Source: Ananas comosus (taxonomy: Eukaryota; Streptophyta; Magnoliopsida; Poales; Bromeliaceae). Taken from it: 64,000 bases of DNA. The translations under genes and the position numbers were made by a program. Location of the stretch: positions 8,326,951 to 8,390,950 of the forward strand of contig NC_033641.1 in assembly GCF_001540865.1 (NCBI RefSeq). The letters are read 5' to 3'. The notes under the pieces were generated by a model. The model was not told where the DNA came from and did not search any database. It saw only the letters and a list, made by a program, of their open reading frames with translations. Position 1 is the first letter of the stretch, and each line of letters starts with the position of its first letter. This document shows positions 46,201 to 57,959 of this stretch, piece after piece.

Positions 46201-46922
46201 TCGATTTTTGTTGTTTGCAGCGAGAAACCAAATCCGCCAATGATAATATATGCCTTCTGAGTAATTGATCATTATACTATTGCAGTTGATAGTTGGCCCT
46301 TTGCTTTCGGCTCTACATATCTACAGTGTAGTTCAAGAGATGCGAGCGGCTCCCGTCAACACACTTAATCCCCAGAGAACAGCGATGGTCGTTGCTGATT
46401 TCGTCAAGGTGCAAATTAATCCGATCATCAAATCTATTTTCCGTTGCACGACCCGTGTTCTCATTCTTAACTCTTGTCATCGTAATCCAGAGTGGGAAGG
46501 TCTCAAGCCCGGCGGATTTAAGATACCGAGAAAATCTTCTCTTCCCGAACCGGCTTATAGAAGAAGCAGGAAATGTGGTGGTCGGGCAACCGATTCGGAA
46601 AGCCATTAAGAAGCCTCAGAAGCTCAAAGAGCTCAGAGAAGCATTCCCGAACGAGAAGTTTCTGGTCAACCGACGAAGCGAGAAGACATACATGCTTCTC
46701 GAACAGAGCGCGACGGGGGAGGACGCGCTGCGGGGGTGGCTCGTCGCCGCATTCGCAGCGGAGATGGAGAGGTCGTCGGGGCGCGGTTCGGGCCAGGCCG
46801 TTTTACACGAAGCTTACGAGAAGATGGAGAGAGTCTTCCCCTCATTTGTGGCTCAAGTGAAGGCTAAAGGGTGGTACACTGATCAGTTTCTGGACGGAAG
46901 CGGCGTTCGATTCGCTTATTGA
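43235..46922 (+). CDS. RUS2: Root UVB sensitive 2 (RUS2, DUF647), ten exons, complete
   Basis: DUF647 / vitamin-B6 photoprotection family protein; the Arabidopsis gene acts with RUS1 in early seedling growth and UV-B tolerance. Exons: 43235-43249, 43324-43446, 44637-44725, 44815-44899, 45093-45152, 45242-45335, 45497-45594, 45851-46030, 46286-46408, 46491-46922. All GT-AG and in phase, 432 aa (Arabidopsis RUS2 about 433). Recognisable segments: FWVETSDSVSQICRF near 29-43, SVNEGYLTYTQFRALQHFSS, LLFAAGLRPTPAQATAVSW, ILADVLYDLGTGLEVLSPLC, NFAKGMAVVAARATRLPIYS, TLFNVVGLGAGIQLASTVCS, DALRGWLVAAFAAEMERSS and the ending GWYTDQFLDGSG. Two or three hydrophobic helices lie in the centre; no clear N-terminal transit peptide. 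A 15-nt first coding exon is joined by a 74-nt intron to a Lys/Pro-rich segment; reading through that intron shifts the frame. Convergent with NIC1. Confidence 0.95.
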
Positions 46923-47045
46923 ATCGCGCGGCCATTCTTCTAATTGTAGGATTAGATGACACATTCTTTTCATACACGTTTTTTACTTTCAATTGTTTAG
47001 TTAATCATGCTGTATTGTTTTCCTTTTTGTTTGCATAGAAAGCTA

Positions 47046-47048
<3 letters not shown>

Positions 47049-47118
<70 letters not shown>
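47049..47118. repeat. CT then AT microsatellite 3' of RUS2
   Basis: About 20 CT units run directly into about 14 AT units, 125 bp after the RUS2 stop codon, possibly within its 3'UTR. Confidence 0.95.
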
Positions 47119-47120
<2 letters not shown>

Positions 47121-47489
47121 ATCAAAAAAGGAAGGTGTTTTGAGTAAATCTATTTGAGAAAGTGTTAATAACTCTACAGAACTTCTTAACAGCAGCTACT
47201 GCAGAAAAGCTGAAGTAGAAGCACAAGATTCAGATTGTGGCTCTTTTGGTGCCTAAAAGCTTCTTTAGCTTCTTATGGAAACAATGTGGCTGTGGATTGT
47301 AAATGCTAACCACCATTTCAAGAGTTTTGAGCTAGAGTAGTGTATATGCGGTATGCAGGCGCATTGCGGCTTAATGATTAAAATAAGATAGTAAAAATTG
47401 ATGAGAGAGGTAAGAAATTATATTACTGCGCCTTTTAAGAAGTAGAAATAAATAGATTTGTAATAAGTTGCCTACACTTTTATGAGTAG

Positions 47490-47690
47490 AGCTACTGTAC
47501 TATTGAAAGCATAGAGGGTCTGCTACTTCTGATTTTTGAGCTCTTAGATCAATCCTAAGGTTACTATTCAATCCTGGAGAGACCGCAATTATTCCAACCG
47601 TATAATTTTTGATCCAATGGTCTAAAAGTTGGAAGCATCGGATTCTTTAGGCTTCCGATAGCATAGTAGCTCTATACAACTTTTATTATG
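47490..47690. mobile_element. Foldback MITE downstream of RUS2
   Basis: AGAGCTACTGTACTATTGAAAG at the left against CTTCCGATAGCATAGTAGCTCT at the right. The central GGAGAGACCGCAATTATTCC is shared in type with the copy at 42803-43062. Confidence 0.7.
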
Positions 47691-47854
47691 AATATTTTTT
47701 TTTTTTCTGAAAAAACATGTACTACTTAAAATATGGATTATTTTGACTTGGGTATCTAATCTTTTAATTTATATAATTTTGAGTTAATTAACAGTACGCG
47801 TGGCAGCAGCTACCCACTCAAGTTTTTTCCAGGAGAAGAGAAAAGCATTTATTG

Positions 47855-47879
<25 letters not shown>

Positions 47880-47887
<8 letters not shown>

Positions 47888-49000
47888 AAATTGTACTTTT
47901 TTTCTCCTGAAACTATGGGATGTTGAAACTTGGTCCTCAACTTCAAGTTGTTGCAACTTCTTAGCTTAAATTTTTTATATTATTGTAAGGAAGCCCTAAT
48001 ACTAAATTTAGCTTAAAGATGTCCGTGGACCGGTTTGGGTCTGGGTAATTAATATACTGTACCCATACCCTAAAAAGAAATGGTTATAAAAAAATATATA
48101 TACCCTACCCATTTAACTTCGGGTCGGGTCCGGATCTGGGTACTAAAGTTACTATCCATCGGGTCTATTTGAGCGGGTCTGGATAGTGACTACCCGTATA
48201 CTACCCGTTCAAAACCGAATATGGATCGGGTCTAAATCGGATACGGATATCCGTATAAATATATTTTTTTATAAATTTTATTAAATAGTCAATAAACAAA
48301 CTATATTGTTGACAATGAAATATTGTTGGCGGAAATGAAATGAAAAAAAAAGAGTAGAAAACAAAGAGTAAAAAAATTAGAAAAAAGTAATGAGCAAAAG
48401 AGACGGCTAGGGTTTCGTTAGGATGAAAATACATAGTGACTCATCATCTATAAGTCATATTAAAATTGATCTTTCAACTTCAAAAGTTTATTTTTTTTAA
48501 TTTACTATCGGATATTTCATCGGGTCCGGGTCCGGGTCCGGATTTGAAAACTATTTCGGACCCTACCCATTTAAAAGTTAGGTTAAGACGGATCCAAATC
48601 GGGTATGGGTATAAAATATCCAGATCCATACCCGAAATTTTAATGGGTAATTTTTTTTATCCGTATACTTTTCATTTTTTATCGGGTCCGGTTCGGGTCC
48701 GGATAGGGTCCGGATCGGGTATGGGATATCGGATATTTTGGACACCTTTATTTTAGCTAACTAAATAATCGATGAGGTAAAAATAATGTGCATTATAATT
48801 ATTGTCGTGTCATTAATAACAACACCATCATATCACTATTATATTTATAATATAATAATATTTAGCCAACTAAATTGGATTACAACATTTGGTTGTAACA
48901 ATTTGCAATGCTCAAACTAGACAATAAAACGAATTTAAGTTTTAGGACCAAAGTGTGACAAACCTCATAGTTTGAAGACCAAAGTACAATTTAGCCTTTT
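47880..49000. mobile_element. Degenerate TIR element hosting a hAT-like insertion
   Basis: TACTAAATTGTACTTTTTTT at the left and AAAGTACAATTTAGCC at the right are inverted, with CCTGAAACTATGGG against CATAGTTTGAAGACC following inward. The hAT-like element 48014-48750 lies inside. Similar end text recurs near 62790-62820. Confidence 0.5.
48014..48750. mobile_element. hAT-like non-autonomous element with 8-bp target duplication
   Basis: Ends TAAAGATGTCC and GGACACCTTTA are inverted. Flanks ATTTAGCT (48006-48013) and TTTTAGCT (48751-48758) differ at one base. The interior repeats GGGTCCGGATCGGGTA, GGTATGGGTATA and their complements. No transposase. Confidence 0.75.
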
Positions 49001-49985
49001 TTTTTAGTTTGTTTATTCTACAAGTCAAACCACGTGATGGCAAATAAAACCTTCAAAAAAGGTTTATTCTACGAGTCAAACCTCAAAGTTGGTTTATTCT
49101 ACAATTTAGCAAAGAAAATTTTATTCAAACCATGTGATGGCAAAGGAAAAATACACTAAACCACGAAGGGACTAATTAAAAGTTTTCCTAAAATTAAAGG
49201 TTGAGGAGTCTAAATTTTAAAAAAAATAGAAACGTACATAAATTGTCTAGAATATGACCATTTTGATTTAGTTGATTATCTAACCTTTTAAAATTTTGAT
49301 TTTACTTCCGACCGTATAATTTATTTCATTTGTATCCCTTAACGACACTTTGATTTTAAAATATGAGTTGATTACTTATTTTAATGAATCTCAGTTTGTT
49401 TCAAAATTTAAATATGTTGTTTACCCTTACAGATTTAGTTAGTATATTTCATACACTTCTCGCAACTATAAGTTTATTAAAATAAATAATCAACTCAAAT
49501 TTTAAAGTCAAAGTGTCGTTAACGGATACAATTCAAACAAATTAAAAGATTGAATAATAAAATCAAATTTTTGAAAAATTTGAGTGGCCGATTCAAAATG
49601 ATCCATAGATCAGATAAGTACTATAAGTTTTTACCAAAAAAAGGAAAAAAAAAATATTGTGAGGGGGATACTTCAGATTGTGTATAGTTGAGGGGGTCTC
49701 CAAACATTTTTTACCTCAATTGAGTGGACTTGGCACGTGTTTTCTTACACAAAAGTAAATATTCCTAATAAAAAAAATAATAACAAAAATAAAAAAATTT
49801 GCGTATCCACCACAGGGACCTCTGTGTTCCTCAATTTCTCTATAAACAGATTATGCTGACATTAGAAGCACTCCAGAGGAAGCAGCTCCACAAATTTTCG
49901 TGTCCCTAGAAGAATCAAATAAAGCAATGTTTTGCGGTTTAAGATAACCACGGCGTAAAATTTGCATTACTCAACAAAATATAGA
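49001..49985. other. Non-coding, no gene seen
   Basis: Direct short repeats GGTTTATTCTACGAGTCAAACC near 49005-49130. Otherwise AT-rich and without exon signals. Confidence 0.4.
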
Positions 49986-49988
49986 TCG

Positions 49989-50972
49989 TTTGATTCGGGG
50001 ATAAACAAAAAGTGATTATTCTAGAGATAGGTATAAATTGAGGTATAAGCAGGAATTAGATCAATTTTGCGTTTGGATGAAAATTAGGTTATTCCTGAGA
50101 ATAAGAAAAATAGCGTTTGATTATTATTTTTTAATATTTAAATAATTTTATAAATAAAAATAGTTTAAATATTAAAATAATATTATTTAATAAAAATAAT
50201 TAACAAGGTTGGGATAAGAATAAATTTTTTAAATTTTATATTTATAAATTTAAATTTTAAATTTTAAAATTTTAAATTTTAAACATTAGAGTTTTAATTT
50301 CAATAAGATTTAAGGTTTAAAATTTAAAATTTAAATTTAAAACTATAAAATTTAAAAAATTTTAAATTTTAAATTTTAAAATATAAAAAGTTTAAATGTA
50401 AACTAGAATTTAAATTTCAAACTTTAAATTTTAAATTTTAAAACTTAAATTTTAAACTCTAAAATTTAAAATTTAAAATTAAATTTTAAAACTTTAAATT
50501 TTCAATTTTAAAATTTAATTTTTATATTTAAATTTTAAATTTTTAAATTTAAGTTTATATTACTCTCCCATTATAGTAATAAAAAATAAATATTGATGGG
50601 TGATAGGAAGAATAAGGTAGAATGGATTGNTTTATTATAAAATTTATTATAATATTTAAATATAAATAATATTATTAATATAGTACAATTAATAATTTTA
50701 TAACAAAAAAATGTATTATAATATATAACATATTATATTTATATAATTTAGTTTTAATTCAATTCATAATTTTAATTAAGTTTGAAATTAAATATTGGAA
50801 TAGCATTATTCCATCAAAATGGTGGAATAGCAAATCCCAATCTATTCCGAAATAGTCGGGAATAGCAAGGTTTGACCGGAATAAAATATCCCGGCCAAAA
50901 ATTATTTTGTTTGGCAGAATAGCGAAGATAACTTCCGTTATCCCCGCTTATACCGCCAACCAAACGGAGCCT
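49989..50972. mobile_element. AT-rich MITE-like element of the GTTTGGTTCGGG family
   Basis: Starts GTTTGATTCGGGGATAAAC and ends TTATCCCCGC...CCAACCAAACGGAGCC (inverted). About 360 bp of the middle (50220-50580) are AAATTT/TTTAAA words. N at 50629. Same family as 28398-28998. Confidence 0.65.
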
Positions 50973-51202
50973 AAAATTATAACATTCGCATAAGAAATAT
51001 TGCGAATGTAGACTTATTAACGAAAAAAATATATACAGTGAAAACGATACCAGCACAACAGCAGCACTTGCCAGGGCTAGTCACCCCTGAAATATGAAAC
51101 AGATCATGCATGAAAGCGGAGAGCGTAAATATATCGACGGTTTAGAAGAACAGATATAATCACTGCTACGAGCAGGAATAGGGCGCAGTAGTTGTTTCGG
51201 GA

Positions 51203-52906
51203 TCACGGTTCATTTTCTGAGTCGAACAAAACGCTGTTCACGATCTTCGCTCCCCTTCCTTTCGCCATGTAGAGCCCTATATGATGCAGCAGCTCCTGTA
51301 GGCAAATGCAAAAAAGAAAGAGGAAAAAAATTTTGGTTTGTTAAATAAGAATCAAATCTCTCAAATAGGTTTTTCTACATTTCTCGGCAAAAAGATGAAA
51401 CTACTAAAGAAAACAAGTTGTTCGTTTAAACTAGCAGAAATATTTGATGGTGCCCAACTCCAGTTCATGAATATTTCTATGAGCAAGCTACTTATTTATG
51501 ATTAGAAGAATTATCTCTAATTGCTATACATATTAACTGCAGAAACATTACCATGTGTTCTTTACTCTCTCTCCCACTATATCAAAGATTTAAGTGTCTA
51601 TCTGCGTGGGTCGTATCTACTGTACCGTATCATGCCAATAAGATATCGGCAAAATATAGCTCCCGTGCTAATGGCACAGCTCAAAGTTCTCTTTTCTTCA
51701 AATTGATAAGTAATTTTCTCAATAAAGTTCAACAAAAGACTTGATAAAGAAACACAATAAGCAATTAGAATATTTTGCTGCTAAAAGAAAATAAATATTT
51801 CATACATTATGTGTCGGCACATATGCATTTTTTGTGACCGGCGGGCATTAGCACGGCCCGCCATGTACCGTGTCGTACCATGCTGACAAGTTTTCGGCGC
51901 AACCCCGTGCCACAGTACTTAAATCTTTGGTATAGATGATCCTCTTCATAGGGTTTTAATGTATGTTAACTGATAATAAAATATATATGAAGAGGTGCTA
52001 CTAGTCCAAACCTGGGGATGAGATAAAGCTCCTTTGATACTTCTCGCAACATGAACTGGGAGATCATATGTAGCACATCCATCTGAGTAAATCACAACAT
52101 CCTTCAATGGTGGCACTCGACCAATATTCCTAGCAGATAATGTGGAGCAAGCAAAGTCTCGCACACAGATATCTGTGCATATTCCAACAACCAAAACCTG
52201 CACAAGATTGCAACAGATCAGAAAAACTAAATCCAAGAAATATTTGCTCTTGGAATCTAACTACACAATATAATCACATGCCAACGACAAGGTCGCTCAC
52301 AGTTTTAATTTCAAACTTCTTCACCCAATCAGCAAAAGCATTTGAACCATCCTTCTCCATTGAGCAAATGAAGCCATCAATGCAACCTTTCCTTTTGATG
52401 GTCACATTTGGATCATTCTCCAGCCACTCGAGAGCTGCATACGACAAAAAACATAACATAAACTAACATTGGGTAAACTACTTTTTTTAAAAAAGGAAAA
52501 AAGTAAAAACCCTCAGCGTGATATGGCCGGATTTCACTTTACCACCTGCGGTTGTACAGCACTTTGCTACCCTTTCTAACAAAATTAAGTCCTTATGAGA
52601 AGTTAGAGTAGCAACAATAGGGTTACAAAGTGTTACGCTGCAAAGTAAAGCGGAATAAGGACCTACTTGGCCTTGTTTTATGCTGTAGTGCTGTAGGACG
52701 AACTGCAATCTAAGCAATGCTTTTAGAAGAAGTATTTCTTTAAATTGTCTTGCAACAAATTTTTCCTGCAGCAAAAGTAGAAACACGCAGTTGGGGCTTC
52801 TGCCTTCAGAAAAAGCACTGTACATTTCTATTTGCAAACGGTCTGCTGAAGGTGGTTTTTACAAAAGTAGGGGCCGGCCAGATAGGCAAAAAGTCTACTA
52901 GTAGTA

Positions 52907-52949
<43 letters not shown>

Positions 52950-54083
52950 TTACCAGGAACCAGGTTTTCTTCCCCTGTACCAACTATACAATGAGGTGGG
53001 TATGGTGGTTCAGGTTTATCCGGATAGTGCGTATCAAGAAATGCGAAAACAGGCCATTGCCTCGCACAAAAGGCCTTTGCAAGCTTAGTAGACTCCTCCA
53101 CCATTCTATCGATTTGTTTATTGGGTTCGCATGGGGCCTAAAAATAGCAACAAATTTTTTTTTTAAGAAAAGACCATCTACCATTAATAATCTAATATTT
53201 GAAAACAAGTAAATTGTGATGAATACATAGTGGATCTACGTTGTTTCCAGCAAATAGCAATGGGACATCCCAATCGACAATTGGCACTGTTAAACATGAT
53301 CTAAATTATCTGAACTTCTTAAAAATCAAATTTCATAACTATCGACATCATTTGCTCAGTATTCAAATGGTTTAAAATTTAATAATTTTTAATGGCTAAA
53401 TATAAGGGGAATTTGAGACCAAAATGATCACTACGATCGTCGATTTCAATGCCTCATCACCGAAAACAATGCAAGAGTAAACGGCGCCGCTTACTTTTAG
53501 AAGTACTCTAGATTCACTCATGAATATAAAAGCGAAATTTAATCAAACACTTGGACTGCACAACACTATTCATCTCTGGATTATCTGGTTATGTACAAAC
53601 AAACAGGATCAATCCAAAAATTCAAAACATTTCCAATAATTTCTAATCGCAGAAAGATCCAAACTTGACGGAGGAAACAAGAGGACGAGGAAGAAACAAC
53701 AAAAAATATCACATCTTTTTTCAAATAAACAGGATCGAAGCAATTGGAATAGAACAAAATTGGGGGTTTGATTTAGGGTTTCAGAGATTTACGAGGTACC
53801 ACATCAGAAACCACCCAAAGAACCAAACACTCAGCTTTTTTTTGTTTTTTTCGTCAAATAAACAGGATCAAAGCAAATGGATTGGAACGCAAAGGTAGGT
53901 TTTGGATTAGGGTTTGAGAGCGAGAAAATTTACGAGGTTCCCTGCTCCGACGGTGCAGAAGCCATTGACCAGGTCGACGAGGACGAGCCCGGCGTGGACC
54001 TCGCCGGTGAGGAGGAGATCGGCGTCGGCGTCGAAGGGGATCTCCGATCTCAACGCGTCCAAAACCCTCGTCTCTGACCCCAT
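51203..54083 (-). CDS. NIC1: Nicotinamidase (NIC1), five exons, complete
   Basis: Hydrolyses nicotinamide to nicotinic acid in NAD salvage; isochorismatase-like cysteine hydrolase, cytosolic. Exons on the minus strand: 54083-53934, 53137-52954, 52434-52301, 52197-52012, 51295-51203. All GT-AG, phases agree, 248 aa (Arabidopsis NIC1 244). Catalytic residues by family alignment: Asp37 (GLVLVDLVNGFC), Lys127 (KRKGCIDGF) and nucleophile Cys167 (VVGICTDICV). Metal ligands Asp85 and His87 (FLDTHYPD) and His99 (YPPHC). C-terminus LLHHIGLYMAKGRGAKIVN as in the family. No signal or transit peptide. Intron 1 holds a duplicate of the exon 1 donor region and two telo-box motifs; intron 2 starts with a long CT microsatellite; intron 4 holds a remnant of a GCACGG-rich element. 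Convergent with RUS2. Confidence 0.95.
52911..52946. repeat. GA/CT microsatellite at the NIC1 intron 2 donor
   Basis: About 18 GA units on the plus strand. On the NIC1 strand the CT run begins seven bases after the splice donor GTAATTC. Confidence 0.95.
53723..53945. repeat. 141-bp offset duplication covering the NIC1 exon 1 donor
   Basis: 53723-53806 and 53864-53947 share AAATAAACAGGATC, AAGCAA(T/A)TGGA, TTAGGGTTT and TTTACGAGGT. The second copy spans the used donor (CTC/GTAAATTT on the minus strand at 53934); the first recreates CTC/GTAAATCT 141 nt further into the intron. Confidence 0.8.
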
Positions 54084-54386
54084 TTTCGAGCTCGATTTGG
54101 ATCGATCCCTCTCCCTCTCCCTCTCCCTCTCCTTCGCATGAGATGGGTATGATCTCCTCTCGTAGACTTTTTCCCTCTTTTTTTTTTTTTTTTCGGGGGG
54201 GCGCGCGCGGGGGATCCGAATCCTGATTGGATGATGCAGCTGTTAGTGGGATTCGGTGGTCAAAGTGGGGCTTTTTTTTAAGTTTTTTTAAGGTAGGCGA
54301 AGAAGATTCTCGGCATACCCCAGATGCAATCTCAGCCGTTGGATCGCCCAACCGTTGGGTGTTGCTGTTTCAGCATCCTCCGGTTT

Positions 54387-54913
54387 TAGAGGTGGCAATC
54401 CAGCTCGCTGTTCACGAGTCAGTGTTCGGCTCGAAATAAGCTCAAGATTGAATTGCTCATTTAGAGCCGAACACGAGCCGAATTTTTCAGCTCGTTTATT
54501 AAACGAGCAGAACACGAGCTAGGGTTAGCTCGCTCGTGTTTGGCTCAATAACAGCTCGAATACATATATTTTATATTTATATAATTTATTTAATTTATAT
54601 TTATATATATAAATAAATAATTATATATACAATATATATTTTTATTATTTAATTTTTAGCAAAATAAAAATATAAAGGCGAGCTTAATTATAAAAAACTC
54701 ATTTATATATAAAGCTTCAACTATTAGATCAAAGTCTAATGGATAAGATTCTAAAAGTTTATTTTTTATATATATTCGATCTAATTATTTTAATTTATTG
54801 TTCGTTGGCCAGCTCGTTAGCCAGCTCGTGTTTGGCTCGTTTATTAACGAGCCGNAATTTTTCAGCTCGATACTTTAACGAGCCAGCTCGTGTTCGGCTC
54901 GTTTACACCCCTA
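54387..54913. mobile_element. hAT-like element with perfect 8-bp target duplication upstream of NIC1
   Basis: Ends TAGAGGTGGCAAT and ...GTTTACACCCCTA are imperfectly inverted (TAGRGGTG). CCTCCGGT occurs at 54377-54384 and 54914-54921. The interior repeats AGCTCGTTTATTAACGAGC and AGCCGAACACGAGC palindromic words. N at 54855. More of the same text (AACGAGCCGAACGCGAGC) continues at 54940-55075 as an older fragment. No transposase. Confidence 0.8.
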
Positions 54914-55112
54914 CCTCCGGTGTAGGGTCGTCAACAATCCCAACACGAGCGAGCTGGCCCAGCTTTGGCCGTTCAATTATTAAACGAGCCGAACGCGAGC
55001 AAGCTCGTTAAAGCATCGAACTTAAAAATTTAACTCATATTCAACTTGTTTACTAACAAGTCGAACACAAACTGACTCGCGAATAATAAATTAGATTGTT
55101 AGTATTACTATT

Positions 55113-55520
55113 AGGGCGCGTTTGGTTCGAGTTATGTAATATTACAGAGTATTTCGATATATCCAGATATTTTAGATTTCTAAATTATATTACAACTGAT
55201 ACTGTATTAATGCGTTTGATTTAATTTAGTAATATAATACCATATTGCAGCATTTATAGCATTACTATATTTGGTTCAGTTTATAAAATTCAATAATCTT
55301 AACAATAAAGTATACTCTATTCCAAAATTACTCTTAGTCATATTTGGCAAAAAAAAAAATTTACTGTTTACAAATAATATTTTTTTACTAAATTTTATTT
55401 TAAATAAATTTGAATTTGAACAAAAATACAAAATTTAATATTTTAATTTAAAATATAAATATGAAATTTATAAATTTAAAATCTAAAATTTAAAATTTAA
55501 AATTAAATTTTCATTAAAAA
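55113..55520 (+). mobile_element. MITE family 2, third copy, inverted
   Basis: Starts GGGCGCGTTTGGTTCGAGTT, ATGTAATATTACAGAGTATT and runs through GCAGCATTTATAGCATTAC, AAATTACTCTTAGTCATATT into AAATTT-word sequence. This is the reverse of 40030-40282 and of the right part of 7592-8574. Confidence 0.65.
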
Positions 55521-55871
55521 ACTATATTTAAAATATGTTGTATGTTATCAATTACCACCCTACACAATAAATAGATCCAAAAAATTAAAAAAACTGACAA
55601 ATTAAGCTCTAAAAGTTTACCAAAATAAATAGGCATATTCGATTAACTCTTATTAATCTCTATAATTTTGTCCACATGACATACTTACGTTGACTATTGG
55701 TTGTGAGTTCCACATTTTTTATTACTCATCTCCTTTCTTTGAACCTGCCATCTTTTAAAATTAGTGTAATTTTTTCTTCCGTCTTTTCAGTAGAAGAGAA
55801 CTTTCAAAGACTTTGTGGTTTCTCAGTCCATCTATTCGGTTTTCATGCTTTTTTTTCTAAACTCATCAGAA
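55521..55871. other. Non-coding, no gene seen
   Basis: AT-rich, no exon. Confidence 0.4.
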
Positions 55872-55880
55872 TTTAACTTG

Positions 55881-56674
55881 GGGCTTCTTTTGCATTTAGC
55901 CTCCTGGCAAATTTTTATTTTAAAAATAGCTCTATCAAAATTTAATTTGCAAAAATTGTCCTAGACCTGCCACGCAGGCGCCACGTCAGCACTACGCGGG
56001 CGGGTCTGGAGGCGGTTGTTAAGTTAAACACGGTGAATCATTCACCGTGTCTAAACACAGTGAATGGTTCACCGTATTTTGTACGTATTTTTTATATGTT
56101 GAAAAGAAGAATAGAGAATTTGTATTTCTTTTCTTCTCTTTTTCAAAAATCCGAATCCGAACCCAAAAATCAAATTAAAATCCAAACCCAGATCCGAACC
56201 CGACGAATTTTAAAAATTCATACCCATATCCATATCCGACCAAAAACTCGAAACCCGAACCTGAACCCAGCAGATTTTAAAAATCTATACCGTTGGATGA
56301 AGATCTAAAAAATAAAAATTATTAAATATGTTATATATTGTATAAATAAATAAAAATAAATTATGTATATATATATATATAATTTATTCGGGTTTGAATT
56401 CGGATAATATTTCGAATATCCATATCTATTGACATCCCTACTCCCTATTCCTCTTTTCAATAAAAATACGTACTAAACACGGTGAACCATTCACCGTGTT
56501 TGAACACGGTGAATAACCCACCGTGTTCAACTTAACACACGGGCCCCGGCCTTGCCCGCGTGGCGCTGACGTGGCGCCTGCATGACAGGCCCAAGGTCAT
56601 TTTTGCAAATTAAATTTTGACGGGACTAATTTTAAAATAAAAATTTGCCATGAGGCTAAATTCAAAAAAAGCCC
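55881..56674. mobile_element. Long-TIR Mutator-like element with perfect 9-bp target duplication
   Basis: Inverted arms of about 210 bp: GGGCTTCTTTTGCATTTAGC..., GCGCCACGTCAGC, TTCACCGTG at the left; CACGGTGAA, GCTGACGTGGCGCC..., AAAAAAAGCCC at the right. TTTAACTTG occurs at 55872-55880 and 56675-56683. The inner part of each arm contains nested palindromes GGTGAATNATTCACCGTG. The loop (56145-56450) carries GAACCCGA-type repeats of another old insertion. No transposase. Confidence 0.85.
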
Positions 56675-56699
56675 TTTAACTTGAAATCTCACTCCTCTT

Positions 56700-57307
56700 T
56701 TACCTAAACTCCTGACAAGGTCCCCCCCCTCTTCCTTACCGCACTTCCCTCAGCACAGTGGTGGCACGACTGAGATCGAGACCGGTAACACGACTGAGAG
56801 CAGGACCATCTCCCCTTTTTCAACCTCTTCTGTCCCCAATCTCTCTTAAAGTCATGAAGGCTCCATCGAAGGGGGAGAAGAAGCGATCAAGTTCAAACAT
56901 ATTGAGAGATCCGAAGATTGATCCCTAATTAAGCTCGATTTCATCGATCGATCTGTGTAGACCCCCAATTTTGGGAGAACTATTACGTACGGATTTTATG
57001 AACCTTAATTTGAGATATGCTACTCCAACAAATATTCATCCGCCGCATTGCACAGTTCCTGCACTAGTATTATGTTATTCTATATCTCAACATATATTCA
57101 ATTTGTAACTCAAAAAATAGATTAAACAAAATTAGATAAATAAGATCTCCTATTTTGCTTATAGTATTAAAATTGATAGTTCATTAAACAATTTATTCAG
57201 TTTATATATATGGTTCTACTATATTACTTATAGGTAACCTTATCTGTAAATTTGTTTTTGTAAAATTTTATAGCTGAATTCAATAATTATCCTAAATAAC
57301 TGGCCCT
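56700..57307. other. Non-coding, no gene seen
   Basis: A C/T-rich part at 56710-56860 resembles a leader, but no exon or start could be framed. Confidence 0.4.
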
Positions 57308-57640
57308 ATTTGAGATAACGACCAAGCGTATGGAAATAATTGATGAAATTTTTGATGCAGGAGATAATTGAGATATGCATTAAAATGCAAGAGGGCTTTT
57401 TATAATTTAGTTTTCTTATTTTTGTTTTTATTCTTGTAAAAAATTACCTTTACAAAGTACATATTTTATTTGATATAATGACCAAGCGTATGAGAATAAT
57501 TGATGCAATTTTTGATGCGGAGAGATAATTGAGACATGCATTAAAATGCAAGAGGGCTTTTCATAATTTAGTCTTTTTATTTTTGTTTTTATTCTTCTAA
57601 AAAATTACCTTCACAAGGTACAGATTTTATTTATTTGCTA
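57308..57640. repeat. 160-bp tandem duplication
   Basis: ATTTGA(G/T)ATAA(C/T)GACCAAGCGT recurs with a 160-bp period, continuing through GCATTAAAATGCAAGAGGGC and AAAAAATTACCTT in both units. The copies differ at scattered bases. No gene. Confidence 0.85.
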
Positions 57641-57701
57641 CATAGATAACAAATGCTTTCTCATAAAAAATAAAAAAAAACCTAAAATTTCAATAGTTCA
57701 G

Positions 57702-57955
57702 ACTCGTTTGGCATGGCATTTGTCTTTTTTTTAAAAAAAAAATAGAATTTTGAATGCCAAAAGTGTAGGAATGGACTTTTTATTTGAAAGCAGTTTTTTG
57801 TACTTTCAAATTTTTTTTCAAATAAATTATCATTTATTACTTAGTTGTATGCATTGTATGCGAGTCAATAGAAAAAGTCTTTTCTCTGACACATCATATC
57901 ATATAAATATCAATATTTACAAAAATAAAAAACAAACACGATACCAAACGAAGCC
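57702..57955. mobile_element. MITE-like element
   Basis: ACTCGTTTGGCATGGCATTTG at the left against AAACACGATACCAAACGAAGCC at the right, imperfectly inverted. No ORF of note. Confidence 0.5.
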
Positions 57956-57959
57956 TTAA

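Noticed and set aside
46313..46860. ORFs overlapping the last RUS2 exons in other frames and on the minus strand
   Set aside because: The conserved RUS2 frame with correct splice phases explains this region fully.
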